Counted from the first letter of the stretch, positions 41,482 through 51,352 are shown. The stretch: 64,000 nt of DNA from an uncultured Pelagibacteraceae bacterium (GCA_902536385.1 CACAWY010000001.1:88458-152457), one strand, 5' to 3'. Notes: generated from the letters alone by a model not told the origin. Translations and numbers: made by a program.

Positions 41482-42855
41482 ATGAAAATCGAAATACAAT
41501 CTCAAAAAGGACTTAGAACTGTTTTATCAGTTGTTGTTGACAAAAAATTTATTCAAGAAAAAATTAAAGAGAGATTAAGTCAACTACAAAAAGAAGTTGC
41601 ACTTAAAGGATTTAGACCAGGCAAAGTTCCTACATCTGTTATCCAAAGTCAGTTTGGAAAATCTGTTTATGGTGAAGTTATAGATAAAGTTTTAAGAGAA
41701 ACTTCAACTAAAGCAATTTCTGAAAAAAAATTAAAAATAGCAGGTCAACCAAAAATAGATCTAAAACAATTTGGAGAAGGCAAAGATTTAAATTATGAAC
41801 TACAAATTGACTGCTTACCAAACATTAAATTAAGTCCATTAAATAGATTTAAAGCAAATGAATATAAAATTAAAATTGAAAAAAAAATAATTGAAAAGAA
41901 ACTAAATGAAATTGCTGATCAAAATAAAACTTTTTTAGATAAAAAAGATAATGAAAAAGCAATCATTGGAGACCAAGTCGTTTTTGACTATTCAGCCACT
42001 GTTGAGGGAAAAAAATTTGAAGGTAGTGAGGGAAAAGGCGTGCAAATTGAATTAGGAAAAAATTTGTTTTTAGCTGGATTTGATGAACAATTAGTAGGTT
42101 CAAAAAAAGGTGAAACAAAAATGATAAATGCAGTTTTGCCACAAAATCATCCTAAAAAAGAATTAGCTAACAAAAAAACAATTTTTGAGTGTAAAATTAC
42201 TAATGTAAAAGCAGCCAATAAAACTAAAATTGATGACGAGTTTGCAAAAAATATGGGAGCAAAAAATATTACAGACTTAAGAGATTTAATAGAAAAACAA
42301 ATTTCAAGCCAATATTCGCAAGCACTTAATTCGATAACTAAAAAAGAAATCTTAGACCAGATTGAAAAAAACCACGAAATTGATTTACCTTCAAATTTAA
42401 TTAATCAAGAAATTGAATTAATTACAAAAAACTTAAAGGCTGAAGAAAAAGCAAAACACAAAGACAGCAATACCAAACTTGCAAGATCAAGAATAAAACT
42501 TGGATTAATTTTAAATGAATTTGGTGAAAAAAATAATTTAAAAATTTCTGATGAGGAAGTTAGAGTTGAAATACAAAAACAAATAAAAGGAATGCCAGGG
42601 CAGGAAAAAATGGTTTTAGAATATTATCAAAAAAATCCCCACGCTTCTCAAAGCTTAAAAGGCTCCATGTACGAAGAAAAAATAATCAATTTAATAAAAT
42701 CTAAAATTCAGTTAATTACTAAAGAGATTGATACAACGGAGGCAGAAAAGATTATTGAAGAATTTAACAAACCAAATATTGATTATAATAAATCCCCTAA
42801 AACAAAATCTACTTTCAAAAGTAAGCCAAAATCAAAAAAAATTAGTAAAAAGTAA
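41482..42855 (+). CDS. tig: trigger factor
   Basis: GFRPGKVPTSVIQSQFG, FKBP-like core (GDQVVFDYSATVEGKKFEGSEG), upstream of clpP-clpX-lon. Confidence 0.95.
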   Translation: MKIEIQSQKGLRTVLSVVVDKKFIQEKIKERLSQLQKEVALKGFRPGKVPTSVIQSQFGKSVYGEVIDKVLRETSTKAISEKKLKIAGQPKIDLKQFGEGKDLNYELQIDCLPNIKLSPLNRFKANEYKIKIEKKIIEKKLNEIADQNKTFLDKKDNEKAIIGDQVVFDYSATVEGKKFEGSEGKGVQIELGKNLFLAGFDEQLVGSKKGETKMINAVLPQNHPKKELANKKTIFECKITNVKAANKTKIDDEFAKNMGAKNITDLRDLIEKQISSQYSQALNSITKKEILDQIEKNHEIDLPSNLINQEIELITKNLKAEEKAKHKDSNTKLARSRIKLGLILNEFGEKNNLKISDEEVRVEIQKQIKGMPGQEKMVLEYYQKNPHASQSLKGSMYEEKIINLIKSKIQLITKEIDTTEAEKIIEEFNKPNIDYNKSPKTKSTFKSKPKSKKISKK

Positions 42856-42862
42856 TCAATAG

Positions 42863-43489
42863 TTGTATAAGACAGCTATGAGTCGCGAATTAGATGAAAA
42901 AATGAATAGTCTAATCCCTATGGTTGTTGAGCAAACAAGTAAAGGAGAGAGAGCCTATGATATATATTCTAGATTACTAAAAGAAAGAATAGTTTTTTTA
43001 GTTGGACCAGTTAATGATACCGTAGCGTCCGTTGTGACTGCTCAACTATTATTTTTAGAGTCAGAAAACCCAAAAAAAGAAATAAATTTTTATATTAATA
43101 GCCCTGGGGGACTAGTAACAGCTGGATTGGGAATTTATGACACAATGCAGTACATAAATTCGCCAGTTTCAACTTTGTGTATCGGTCAGGCCTCTTCCAT
43201 GGGATCTTTTTTATTAGCTGCAGGTGAAAAAGGTAAAAGATATTCGCTACCAAATTCAAGAATAATGGTACACCAACCTTCCGCAGGATTTCAGGGCCAA
43301 GCTACAGATATACAAATACACGCTAAAGAAATTCTTTCTCTTAAAGAAAGGTTAAACAAAATTTATTCGAAGCACACTGGAAAATCAGTTTCAGAAATTT
43401 CAGAGGCCTTGGAGCGAGATAATTTTATGACCGCCGAAGAAGCTAAAAAATTCGGTTTGATAGACTCAGTTGTGGAAAAAAGAAGTTAA
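42863..43489 (+). CDS. clpP: ATP-dependent Clp protease proteolytic subunit
   Basis: [51 protein letters not shown]. Start may be 42878. Confidence 0.96.
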   Translation: MYKTAMSRELDEKMNSLIPMVVEQTSKGERAYDIYSRLLKERIVFLVGPVNDTVASVVTAQLLFLESENPKKEINFYINSPGGLVTAGLGIYDTMQYINSPVSTLCIGQASSMGSFLLAAGEKGKRYSLPNSRIMVHQPSAGFQGQATDIQIHAKEILSLKERLNKIYSKHTGKSVSEISEALERDNFMTAEEAKKFGLIDSVVEKRS

Positions 43490-43532
43490 AGCACAATATA
43501 TAGGATACAACACAACTTCAGCTTGATAAGAA

Positions 43533-43551
43533 AATATTAAAGTTTAATATT
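43533..43551. repeat. perfect inverted repeat upstream of clpX
   Basis: AATATTAAA-G-TTTAATATT (9-bp arms, 1-nt centre). Confidence 0.6.
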
Positions 43552-43568
43552 AAGGTTATTGATTCGAT

Positions 43569-44822
43569 ATGACTGAAAAAAATACAAAAAATATACTTTA
43601 TTGTTCGTTCTGCGGAAAAAGCCAACACGAAGTTAGAAAACTTATTGCCGGTCCTACAGTGTTTATTTGTGACGAGTGCGTTGAACTTTGTATGGATATT
43701 ATCAAAGAAGAAAACAAAAGTTCTCTAGTAAAACATTCTGATAGTGTTCCTTCACCGAAAGAAATATGTAACGTTTTAGATGATTATGTAATTGGTCAGA
43801 AACTCGCTAAAGAAATATTATCCGTCGCTGTCCACAATCATTACAAAAGACTTAATCATGAAACAAAAAATAATAAAGACGTGGAACTTTCTAAATCTAA
43901 TATTTTACTAGTAGGCCCAACAGGCTGTGGAAAAACATTACTTGCACAAACATTGGCAAGAATTTTAGATGTTCCATTTACTATGGCCGATGCAACAACT
44001 TTAACAGAGGCAGGTTATGTTGGAGAGGATGTTGAAAATATTATTTTAAAGTTATTACAATCAGCGGACTATAACGTTGAGAAGGCTCAAAGAGGAATAG
44101 TTTACATTGATGAAGTTGATAAAATAAGCAGAAAATCCGAAAACCCCTCCATAACCAGAGATGTATCAGGTGAAGGTGTACAACAAGCTTTGCTAAAAAT
44201 TATGGAGGGAACAATTGCAAGTGTTCCACCTCAAGGAGGTAGAAAACACCCTCAACAAGAGTTTCTTCAAGTTGATACTACAAATATATTATTTGTTTGT
44301 GGCGGCGCTTTTGCTGGTTTAGATAAATTAATAGATAGTAGAGGAAAAGGCAGTTCAATTGGTTTTGGAGCTAAGGTCAAAGATTATAGAGAAAAACCAC
44401 TTTCTGAAACTATGAAACAACTTGAACCAGAAGATTTAATTAAATATGGATTAATACCTGAGTTTATCGGAAGGATGCCTATTATAGCTACACTAGATGA
44501 TCTAGACGAAAAATCATTAATAAAAATTTTAAAAGAGCCAAAAAATTCGTTAATAAAACAATATCAAAGATTATTTGAATTCGAAGAAGTAGAGCTTGAA
44601 TTTAAAGATGATGCAATTTTGGAAATCGCAAGAAAAGCTATATCAAAGAAAACTGGTGCGAGAGGGTTAAGATCTATTTTAGAAAACATATTATTAAAGA
44701 CAATGTTCGAATTACCTGATATGGAAAATGTTATCAAAGTTACAGTTGATAGTTCTGCTGTAAAAGGGAGCTCTGAGCCCATTGTCACATATGGGAAAAA
44801 ATCATCAACATCTGTTGCTTAG
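43569..44822 (+). CDS. clpX: ATP-dependent Clp protease ATPase subunit ClpX
   Basis: Zinc-finger [11 protein letters not shown]...[39 protein letters not shown]. Confidence 0.97.
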   Translation: MTEKNTKNILYCSFCGKSQHEVRKLIAGPTVFICDECVELCMDIIKEENKSSLVKHSDSVPSPKEICNVLDDYVIGQKLAKEILSVAVHNHYKRLNHETKNNKDVELSKSNILLVGPTGCGKTLLAQTLARILDVPFTMADATTLTEAGYVGEDVENIILKLLQSADYNVEKAQRGIVYIDEVDKISRKSENPSITRDVSGEGVQQALLKIMEGTIASVPPQGGRKHPQQEFLQVDTTNILFVCGGAFAGLDKLIDSRGKGSSIGFGAKVKDYREKPLSETMKQLEPEDLIKYGLIPEFIGRMPIIATLDDLDEKSLIKILKEPKNSLIKQYQRLFEFEEVELEFKDDAILEIARKAISKKTGARGLRSILENILLKTMFELPDMENVIKVTVDSSAVKGSSEPIVTYGKKSSTSVA

Positions 44823-44835
44823 CCGTAATTTGTTC

Positions 44836-44863
44836 CTTGAAATTACTATATAGATCGCCATAT
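44836..44863 (+). promoter_or_regulatory. putative RpoH (sigma32-type) promoter for lon: CTTGAAA-N13-CGCCATAT
   Basis: Read directly; compare sigma32 consensus CTTGAAA-N(11-16)-CCCCATNT. Confidence 0.6.
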
Positions 44864-44872
44864 TAACATAAT

Positions 44873-47257
44873 ATGAAAGCTTCTTATTTAAAACCTCTAT
44901 TACCTTTAAGAGACATAGTCATATTCCCTTCTATGGTAGTTCCGTTATTTGTTGGACGTGAAAAATCTATTAAAGCTCTTCAAGAAGTAATGAAAATGGA
45001 TAAGTCAATCGTTTTAGTGACTCAAAAAAATTCTGAAATAGATGACCCTACTGGACAAGATTTATATCAATTTGGTTGTTTAAGTAAAGTTCTGCAGTTG
45101 CTAAAATTACCAGACGGGACAGTCAAAGTTTTAGTAGAAGGAGAAAAAAGAGTAAAAATAATTAAACACAGTGAGAAAACAAAAGATTACCTTAACTGTG
45201 AAGTTGAAGTTGTTGAAGACAATAATATTTCAAAAGATCTCGATCAATTAGCAATCGGACTAATAAAAAAATTCGAGCGTTTACAAATTTTAAATAAAAA
45301 AGATTTTAGCGATGGATCAAATAATCTAAAAAATTTAAAAGATCCCTCTCAAATAGCTAACACTATTTCATCAAATTTAAATATTCAAATTTTTGAAAAA
45401 CAAGAACTTTTAGAAATTACAGACTTAAAAGTTAGATTAGAAAAAATCCATTCACTTATCGAAAAAGAGACAAGTGTTTTATCAGTCGAGAAGAAAATTC
45501 GTGGCAGGGTTAAAAACCAAATGGAAAAAACTCAACGCGAATATTACTTAAACGAACAACTTAAGGCTATCCAGAAAGAACTTGGTGAAATAGATGAAGG
45601 AAAAGATGAACTTTCATCAATTTCAAAAGCCATAGCTGATGCAAAGATGCCAAAACTGGCTAAAGAAAAATGCCTTTCTGAATTAAAAAAATTGAAAACA
45701 ATGAGTCCGATGTCAGCAGAGGCAACTGTAGTAAGAAATTATTTAGATTGGATGACGGAACTCCCTTGGTCAAACAAGTCAAAAATTAATACTGATTTAA
45801 ATAACGCACAAAAAATTTTAGATGAAGATCATTATGGTCTTGAAAAAGTTAAGGAAAGAATCATAGAATTTTTGGCTGTGCAAAAGAGAATTCAAAAAAT
45901 GAAAGGCCCAATCTTATGTTTAGTTGGCCCCCCAGGAGTTGGAAAAACATCATTAGGAAAATCTATCGCTAAAGCTACTAATAGAAAGTTTATAAGAATC
46001 TCTTTAGGAGGTATAAGAGATGAGGCAGAAATTAGGGGTCACAGAAGAACATACATTGGATCATTGCCAGGCAAAATAATACAGATGATGAAGAAAGCTG
46101 GGACAAAAAATCCTTTATTTCTTCTTGATGAAATAGACAAAGTTGGAAATGACTATAGAGGAGATCCTTCTTCGGCTTTATTAGAGGCTTTAGATCCTGA
46201 GCAAAATAAAGAATTCAATGATCATTATTTAGAGGTCGATTATGATCTTTCTGATGTCATGTTTGTAACGACTGCCAATACACTTAATATATTACCTCCA
46301 CTTTTAGATCGTATGGAAGTAATAAGGCTTTCTGGCTATACAGAGGATGAAAAACTAAATATTTCACAAAAATTTTTAATACCTAACCAAAGTAAGAACA
46401 ATGGTCTTAAAGAAGATGAGTGGAATTTAGACGAAAATATAATTAGGCAAATAATAAGGCATTATACCAGAGAGTCTGGAGTCAGAAATTTAGAAAGAGA
46501 AATCTCAAAAATTGCTAGAAAGCTTGTAAAAAAAATTGATAATAAAGAGAAAGTTAATGATCCAATTAACGAAAAAGAATTAAAAACACTTTTAGGTGTT
46601 CAAAAATTTAATTATGGCGAGATAGAAGAGGAGAATAGGGTTGGAGTTGTTACTGGCCTAGCTTGGACTGAAGTAGGTGGTGAAATTTTAAAAATAGAGT
46701 CAGTTGTAATGCCTGGTAAAGGAAAAATGCAAATTACTGGAAAACTTGGAGACGTCATGCAAGAGTCTGTAAAAGCAGCGAAATCTTACATAAGATCAAA
46801 AAGTTTAGATTACGGGATAATCCCACCAATCTTTGATAAAAGAGATTTTCACATACACGTACCGGAGGGAGCAACTCCAAAAGATGGACCATCTGCAGGT
46901 GTAGGAATGGTGACTTCAATTATTTCAGCTATTACAGAGATACCAGTAAATAAAGACGTAGCGATGACTGGAGAAATCACATTAAGAGGATTAGTTTTAC
47001 CTATTGGTGGTTTAAAAGAAAAACTATTGGCAGCGCATAGAGCAGGCATAAAAAAAGTGTTAATACCGAACGAAAATCAAAAAGATTTGGTCGAAGTACC
47101 AAAAACTATTTTAGACTCTATGGAGATAGTACCTGTCAAGAATATTGAGGAAGTTTTAAAAACTGCTTTAACGAAACCTTTTAAAAGAGTTGAATGGGCA
47201 GAGGTTGACCAATTAACTAATAAAAGCAAACAAAAAGAAGAATTAAGTACACACTAA
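44873..47257 (+). CDS. lon: ATP-dependent Lon protease
   Basis: LPLRDIVIFPSMVVPLFVGR, GPPGVGKTSLGKSIA, HVPEGATPKDGPSAGVGM. Confidence 0.97.
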   Translation: MKASYLKPLLPLRDIVIFPSMVVPLFVGREKSIKALQEVMKMDKSIVLVTQKNSEIDDPTGQDLYQFGCLSKVLQLLKLPDGTVKVLVEGEKRVKIIKHSEKTKDYLNCEVEVVEDNNISKDLDQLAIGLIKKFERLQILNKKDFSDGSNNLKNLKDPSQIANTISSNLNIQIFEKQELLEITDLKVRLEKIHSLIEKETSVLSVEKKIRGRVKNQMEKTQREYYLNEQLKAIQKELGEIDEGKDELSSISKAIADAKMPKLAKEKCLSELKKLKTMSPMSAEATVVRNYLDWMTELPWSNKSKINTDLNNAQKILDEDHYGLEKVKERIIEFLAVQKRIQKMKGPILCLVGPPGVGKTSLGKSIAKATNRKFIRISLGGIRDEAEIRGHRRTYIGSLPGKIIQMMKKAGTKNPLFLLDEIDKVGNDYRGDPSSALLEALDPEQNKEFNDHYLEVDYDLSDVMFVTTANTLNILPPLLDRMEVIRLSGYTEDEKLNISQKFLIPNQSKNNGLKEDEWNLDENIIRQIIRHYTRESGVRNLEREISKIARKLVKKIDNKEKVNDPINEKELKTLLGVQKFNYGEIEEENRVGVVTGLAWTEVGGEILKIESVVMPGKGKMQITGKLGDVMQESVKAAKSYIRSKSLDYGIIPPIFDKRDFHIHVPEGATPKDGPSAGVGMVTSIISAITEIPVNKDVAMTGEITLRGLVLPIGGLKEKLLAAHRAGIKKVLIPNENQKDLVEVPKTILDSMEIVPVKNIEEVLKTALTKPFKRVEWAEVDQLTNKSKQKEELSTH

Positions 47258-47261
47258 AACT

Positions 47262-48143
47262 TTAATCTAACCACTCTTTAAATTTATCAAAATTTTCTTT
47301 AATATGTTTTGGTAAACTTTCATTTTTTATTTTTTCTAAATATTTAGTGGCTGTATGCTTCTTACCTCTTTTGCTAATACTGTGGTCGTAAATAATTCTT
47401 TTTTCTTTAATGATTTTTTCAATTTCTATTAATGTTAAATTACTTTCTTCAAATTCTAAATGGTGCAAATAATTTGAAAACTTATAAAAAATATCTTCTG
47501 GTTTTTTTATCGAGGTGTAATGCCAACCACCATTATTAATTATTTTTACATTTGAATACTTTTTGTTGGAAAACACTGTGTCAATTCTCCAAAAAGGGTA
47601 AACTTTTCCTTTTATATTTCTTAACCATTGAGGAGACACCAAATCCTTTTTTTTACATGCTCTTGTACCAAGCCATTTGAAGTTTGGTTGTCTTAAATTA
47701 AACTTGTAATAATAAATGTCCTGTTCAAATAAAGATATTTTTTTAGAATAATTAAATTTTTCAATATTGGGTATTTCGTCAAGATCACCAATTAAAATTA
47801 AAGACTCATCTTCTGCTTTCATTAAACCCCTATTAATTTCATTTCTTTGATGATTTTCCCTTAAAAGTGAATTATTTAATATTTTTTTATTTCTGGTCTC
47901 TAAATTGTCTTTATTATTCAATTCAAAAAGACCCTCGGGGACGTCATCGACTACTATATAGGTTATTTTATCTTTAAATTTCGAAAAGTTATCGATTTTG
48001 AAATTGAGCTTTTTTTCCTTTCCACTATGAAGGAATTTTGACTCAACAATGATAAATTTTTTTACAAATTTATTTAATGTATTTAGTCTCAAGTCTAGAA
48101 GCAAATCTTCATCGAAATACATAAAACAGTCATATATGTTCAT
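47262..48143 (-). CDS. glycosyltransferase family 17-like protein (beta-1,4-mannosyl-glycoprotein GlcNAc-transferase-like)
   Basis: IYDCFMYFDEDLLLDLRLNTLNKFVKKFIIVESKFLHSGKEK and LIGDLDEIPN...GWHYTSIKKPEDIFYKFSNYLHHLE resemble GT17. Confidence 0.82.
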   Translation of the reverse strand: MNIYDCFMYFDEDLLLDLRLNTLNKFVKKFIIVESKFLHSGKEKKLNFKIDNFSKFKDKITYIVVDDVPEGLFELNNKDNLETRNKKILNNSLLRENHQRNEINRGLMKAEDESLILIGDLDEIPNIEKFNYSKKISLFEQDIYYYKFNLRQPNFKWLGTRACKKKDLVSPQWLRNIKGKVYPFWRIDTVFSNKKYSNVKIINNGGWHYTSIKKPEDIFYKFSNYLHHLEFEESNLTLIEIEKIIKEKRIIYDHSISKRGKKHTATKYLEKIKNESLPKHIKENFDKFKEWLD

Positions 48144-48153
48144 AGTATTTGAG

Positions 48154-48174
48154 TTATAATATTATATATTATAA
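48154..48174. promoter_or_regulatory. symmetric divergent promoter: two opposed TATAAT hexamers in a perfect dyad
   Basis: TTATAATAT-TAT-ATATTATAA; TATAAT at 48155-48160 (+) and 48168-48173 (-). Confidence 0.5.
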
Positions 48175-48193
48175 GTAAATATTAATTGAATAA

Positions 48194-50746
48194 ATGAAGA
48201 AAAAAATCATCATTACCGGCGGATTGGGATACATTGGAACAGAATTGTGCAAAATATACTCCGGTATAAGTTGGCATCATTCTATCACTGTTTTAGATAA
48301 TAGATTTATTTCTGAAAGAGTTAATCAAATAAGAAACTGGAACATGGAATTTATTCATGGGGATATACTAGATAAAGAAATAGTAAAAAAGATTTTCCAA
48401 GACGCAGACGTGGTGCACCATTTAGCGGGCATTACTGATGTTCCTAGAGTAAAAAGTGAAACTGATAATTCTTTAGATCAAAAAATAATATCTGTGGGAG
48501 TAGAAGGCACGCAAAATATTCTAAACTCGATTGGTAAAAATTGTAAAATAATTTTTCCTTCTACACATGTAGTTTTCGAAGGAACTGAGAAAGTTAAGTT
48601 AGATATAAAAGAAAATGAAATTTTAAAACCTCTTCTTTCCTACTCATCATCAAAAGCTACCAACGAAAAACAAATAAAAGACTCAGGTAAGAATTTTATA
48701 ATTCTTAGACTTGGCTCAGTTTATGGATATTCAAATGACTCTATGAGAATTGATATAATGCCTAACTTATTTTCAAAGATTGCCTCTCAAAACGGAACTT
48801 TGAAACTTTTTTCTGGAGGAAGGCAAATTAAAAGTTTAGTCCCATTAATTGATGTTGCTAGATGTTTTAAATTTATGGAGGAGAAAGTCGATATCAACCA
48901 AGAAATTTATAATGTTACAAAAGAAACTGTCACAGTCAAAGAAGTTGCACAAATTTGTAAAAAATATAATGGAAAGACTCAACTAAGAGAAACAAATGAT
49001 GAAATACCTAATTTAGGTTTTTCATTGTCTAATAAAAAATTATTGAATACGGGATTTAGATTTCTTTATAACTTGGATGAAAATATAAAAGAAATGATAA
49101 ATAAATGGTCTAAACAAAATTTAATAAAACAACTTGAATTTGTTAAAAAAGGAGCAAATATTTTTAAAGACCAAAGAGGCGAGATAAGCAATCATGAATT
49201 AACGGAACCAATTAATTTAATTGGATTAATTGACTCAAAAAAAGGAACTGTAAGGGCTAACCATTATCATCCGCAGCAAGAGCAAAAATGTTTATTTACT
49301 AAAGGACAAATAATTGAGGTATTCCAAGATATTATAAATCCAAATTCTCCAAAAGTGACACAAGTTGTAAATGCAGGTCAGCTATCAATAATAAAACCAA
49401 ATGTAGCTCACACAATGGTATTTAGTAAAGATACAACATTTTTAAATCTAGTAAGAGGTGAAAGAGACCATGACAATTATGGGATTACACATACAATCAA
49501 ACACACTATTGTAAATGAGAAAGAAAAAGAATTACTTTTAAAATATTATAAGTTTGAGTGTAGATCCTGTGGAAACGAAAACTTAAAAAGAGTAGTTTCT
49601 CTAGGATATCAACCTTTAGCAAATAATTTGCTTAAAAAGAAAAACGATGAATGCGAACTATATCCGCTTGAGGTAAATTTCTGTGAAAAATGTTACAATT
49701 GTCAATTATCAGTATCAGTGGATCCAAAAAAGATGTTTTCAAATTATTTGTATACATCTTCAACTTCAAGAGTATTTAGAAATCATTTTATTCAAGCAGC
49801 AAAAAAATATAAAAATGAGCTAAAATTAAATAAAAAAAAATCCTACATAATTGACATTGGCAGTAACGATGGAGTAGCTTTAAAACCTTTTTTAGAATTA
49901 GGTTTTAAAAAAGTTTTAGGAATAGAGCCAGCAAAAAATTTAGCAAAATTGGCTAATAAGAATAAGATAAAAACCTTTAATGGTTTCCTAGACACAAAAA
50001 ACTTGAAAAAAATTAAAAAAGGAGCGGATTTAATTTTAGCTTCCAATGTTTTTGCTCACTCTGACAAACTTCAGGAAATGGCTGAGTGCATGTTTAAACT
50101 TTTAAGCAAAAAAGGAACAATTATTATTGAAGTTCAATATCTAATGAATACATTAAAGGACCTAACATTTGATAATATTTATCATGAACACTATAACTAT
50201 TGGTCACTTACCTCTTTAATTAATTTTTTCAAAAAATTTGATAGCACAGTAGTTAAAGCAGAAAAAATTGATACCCACGGAGGTTCAATAAGAGTTTACA
50301 TAAAGAAAAACAAAAATACTAAAATCGACGCAAGTGTGAAATACTTATTGAAAGAAGAGGAAAAATTTGGAATTAAAAAATTTTCTACATACAAAAAATT
50401 CGGAGAAAAAGTTTACCAAATAAAAGAAAATGTAAAAAAAAATATTAAAAAACTTAAAAATAAAAATAACCAATTAATTGGATATGGCGCACCTGCGAAA
50501 GCAACTACTGCATTAAATTTTTTTGGTATATCGAAAGAATTAGATTTTATAGTAGAGGATAATAAATTAAAACATAATAAATTTATTCCAGGTGTAAAAA
50601 TTCCAATTAAAAAAAAAACTGAAATTAAAAATAAAAAAAATACTCTTATAGTTTTAGCCTGGAATTTTTACAAAAATATAAAAGAGAATAATTCTGAACT
50701 TTCAGAAAATTTTATAAATATTAAAGACTTAGAGATCAATAATTAG
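48194..50746 (+). CDS. three-domain fusion: NAD-dependent epimerase/dehydratase (SDR) + cupin + zinc-binding SAM C-methyltransferase
   Basis: Single 850-aa ORF: SDR GGLGYIGTELCKIYSG...VVHHLAGITDVPRV...SYSSSKATNE; cupin NHYHPQQEQKCLFTKGQIIEVFQD; methyltransferase CRSCGNENLKRVVSLGYQPLANNLL...DIGSNDGVALKPFLELG...DNIYHEHYNYWSL. Confidence 0.85.
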   Translation: MKKKIIITGGLGYIGTELCKIYSGISWHHSITVLDNRFISERVNQIRNWNMEFIHGDILDKEIVKKIFQDADVVHHLAGITDVPRVKSETDNSLDQKIISVGVEGTQNILNSIGKNCKIIFPSTHVVFEGTEKVKLDIKENEILKPLLSYSSSKATNEKQIKDSGKNFIILRLGSVYGYSNDSMRIDIMPNLFSKIASQNGTLKLFSGGRQIKSLVPLIDVARCFKFMEEKVDINQEIYNVTKETVTVKEVAQICKKYNGKTQLRETNDEIPNLGFSLSNKKLLNTGFRFLYNLDENIKEMINKWSKQNLIKQLEFVKKGANIFKDQRGEISNHELTEPINLIGLIDSKKGTVRANHYHPQQEQKCLFTKGQIIEVFQDIINPNSPKVTQVVNAGQLSIIKPNVAHTMVFSKDTTFLNLVRGERDHDNYGITHTIKHTIVNEKEKELLLKYYKFECRSCGNENLKRVVSLGYQPLANNLLKKKNDECELYPLEVNFCEKCYNCQLSVSVDPKKMFSNYLYTSSTSRVFRNHFIQAAKKYKNELKLNKKKSYIIDIGSNDGVALKPFLELGFKKVLGIEPAKNLAKLANKNKIKTFNGFLDTKNLKKIKKGADLILASNVFAHSDKLQEMAECMFKLLSKKGTIIIEVQYLMNTLKDLTFDNIYHEHYNYWSLTSLINFFKKFDSTVVKAEKIDTHGGSIRVYIKKNKNTKIDASVKYLLKEEEKFGIKKFSTYKKFGEKVYQIKENVKKNIKKLKNKNNQLIGYGAPAKATTALNFFGISKELDFIVEDNKLKHNKFIPGVKIPIKKKTEIKNKKNTLIVLAWNFYKNIKENNSELSENFINIKDLEINN

Positions 50747-51269
50747 TTACTAGATTTTTCCATATTTCAAAAATATTTCTTATACTTTCAAAAAAGTATT
50801 CTAAGTAATACTCTGTTCCAGGAAAATAAGAAATTATAAAACCTTGTGAAAAATATAAGATTCTAGATATAGCAACAGCTAAAAAAATAAATATTATTAA
50901 TGAGTTATAAAAGCCAAAAGATACTTTCTCTTTTCCAATTTTACCAATACTTTTTTTAGTTTGTGTTTCATCTAATTTAATCCCGTGTTTTTTTGCTAAA
51001 TATTCTGGTGAGTACAAACTGATTTCTCTTGTTTTTTTTGTAACAGTCCTTTTTATTTTTTTTGGTTTTTGTATTTTTTGTTGAATAGGCTGAGGTCTTG
51101 AAACCGCCTTTTTTGGACGAGCGATTGATTGTGTTTTTTCCACATCTCCCACAGGGAATTGTTTCCATTTTAATCCACAAAAACCACACTGAACCATTCT
51201 TCCAGCTGCAGGTATGGAATTATCTGGAAGCGTAAATTTCTTTTCACCACAGTTACAAGTTATAATCAT
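50736..51269 (-). CDS. MJ0042-type zinc-ribbon protein with one TM segment
   Basis: MIITCNCGEKKFTLPDNSIPAAGRMVQCGFCGLKWKQFPV, then low-complexity linker and C-terminal TM. Confidence 0.78.
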   Translation of the reverse strand: MIITCNCGEKKFTLPDNSIPAAGRMVQCGFCGLKWKQFPVGDVEKTQSIARPKKAVSRPQPIQQKIQKPKKIKRTVTKKTREISLYSPEYLAKKHGIKLDETQTKKSIGKIGKEKVSFGFYNSLIIFIFLAVAISRILYFSQGFIISYFPGTEYYLEYFFESIRNIFEIWKNLVTNY

Positions 51270-51323
51270 AGTTTTACAATAATACTGCTATTTATATAAA
51301 TTACACTAGAAATTAAATACTTT

Positions 51324-51352
51324 TTTACTTTATAAAGTTTTTATTGTATATC
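51324..51352 (+). promoter_or_regulatory. putative promoter for tRNA-Val/tRNA-Asp (TTTACT-N17-TATATC)
   Basis: Read directly; ends 17 bp before the tRNA-Val 5' end. Confidence 0.45.
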
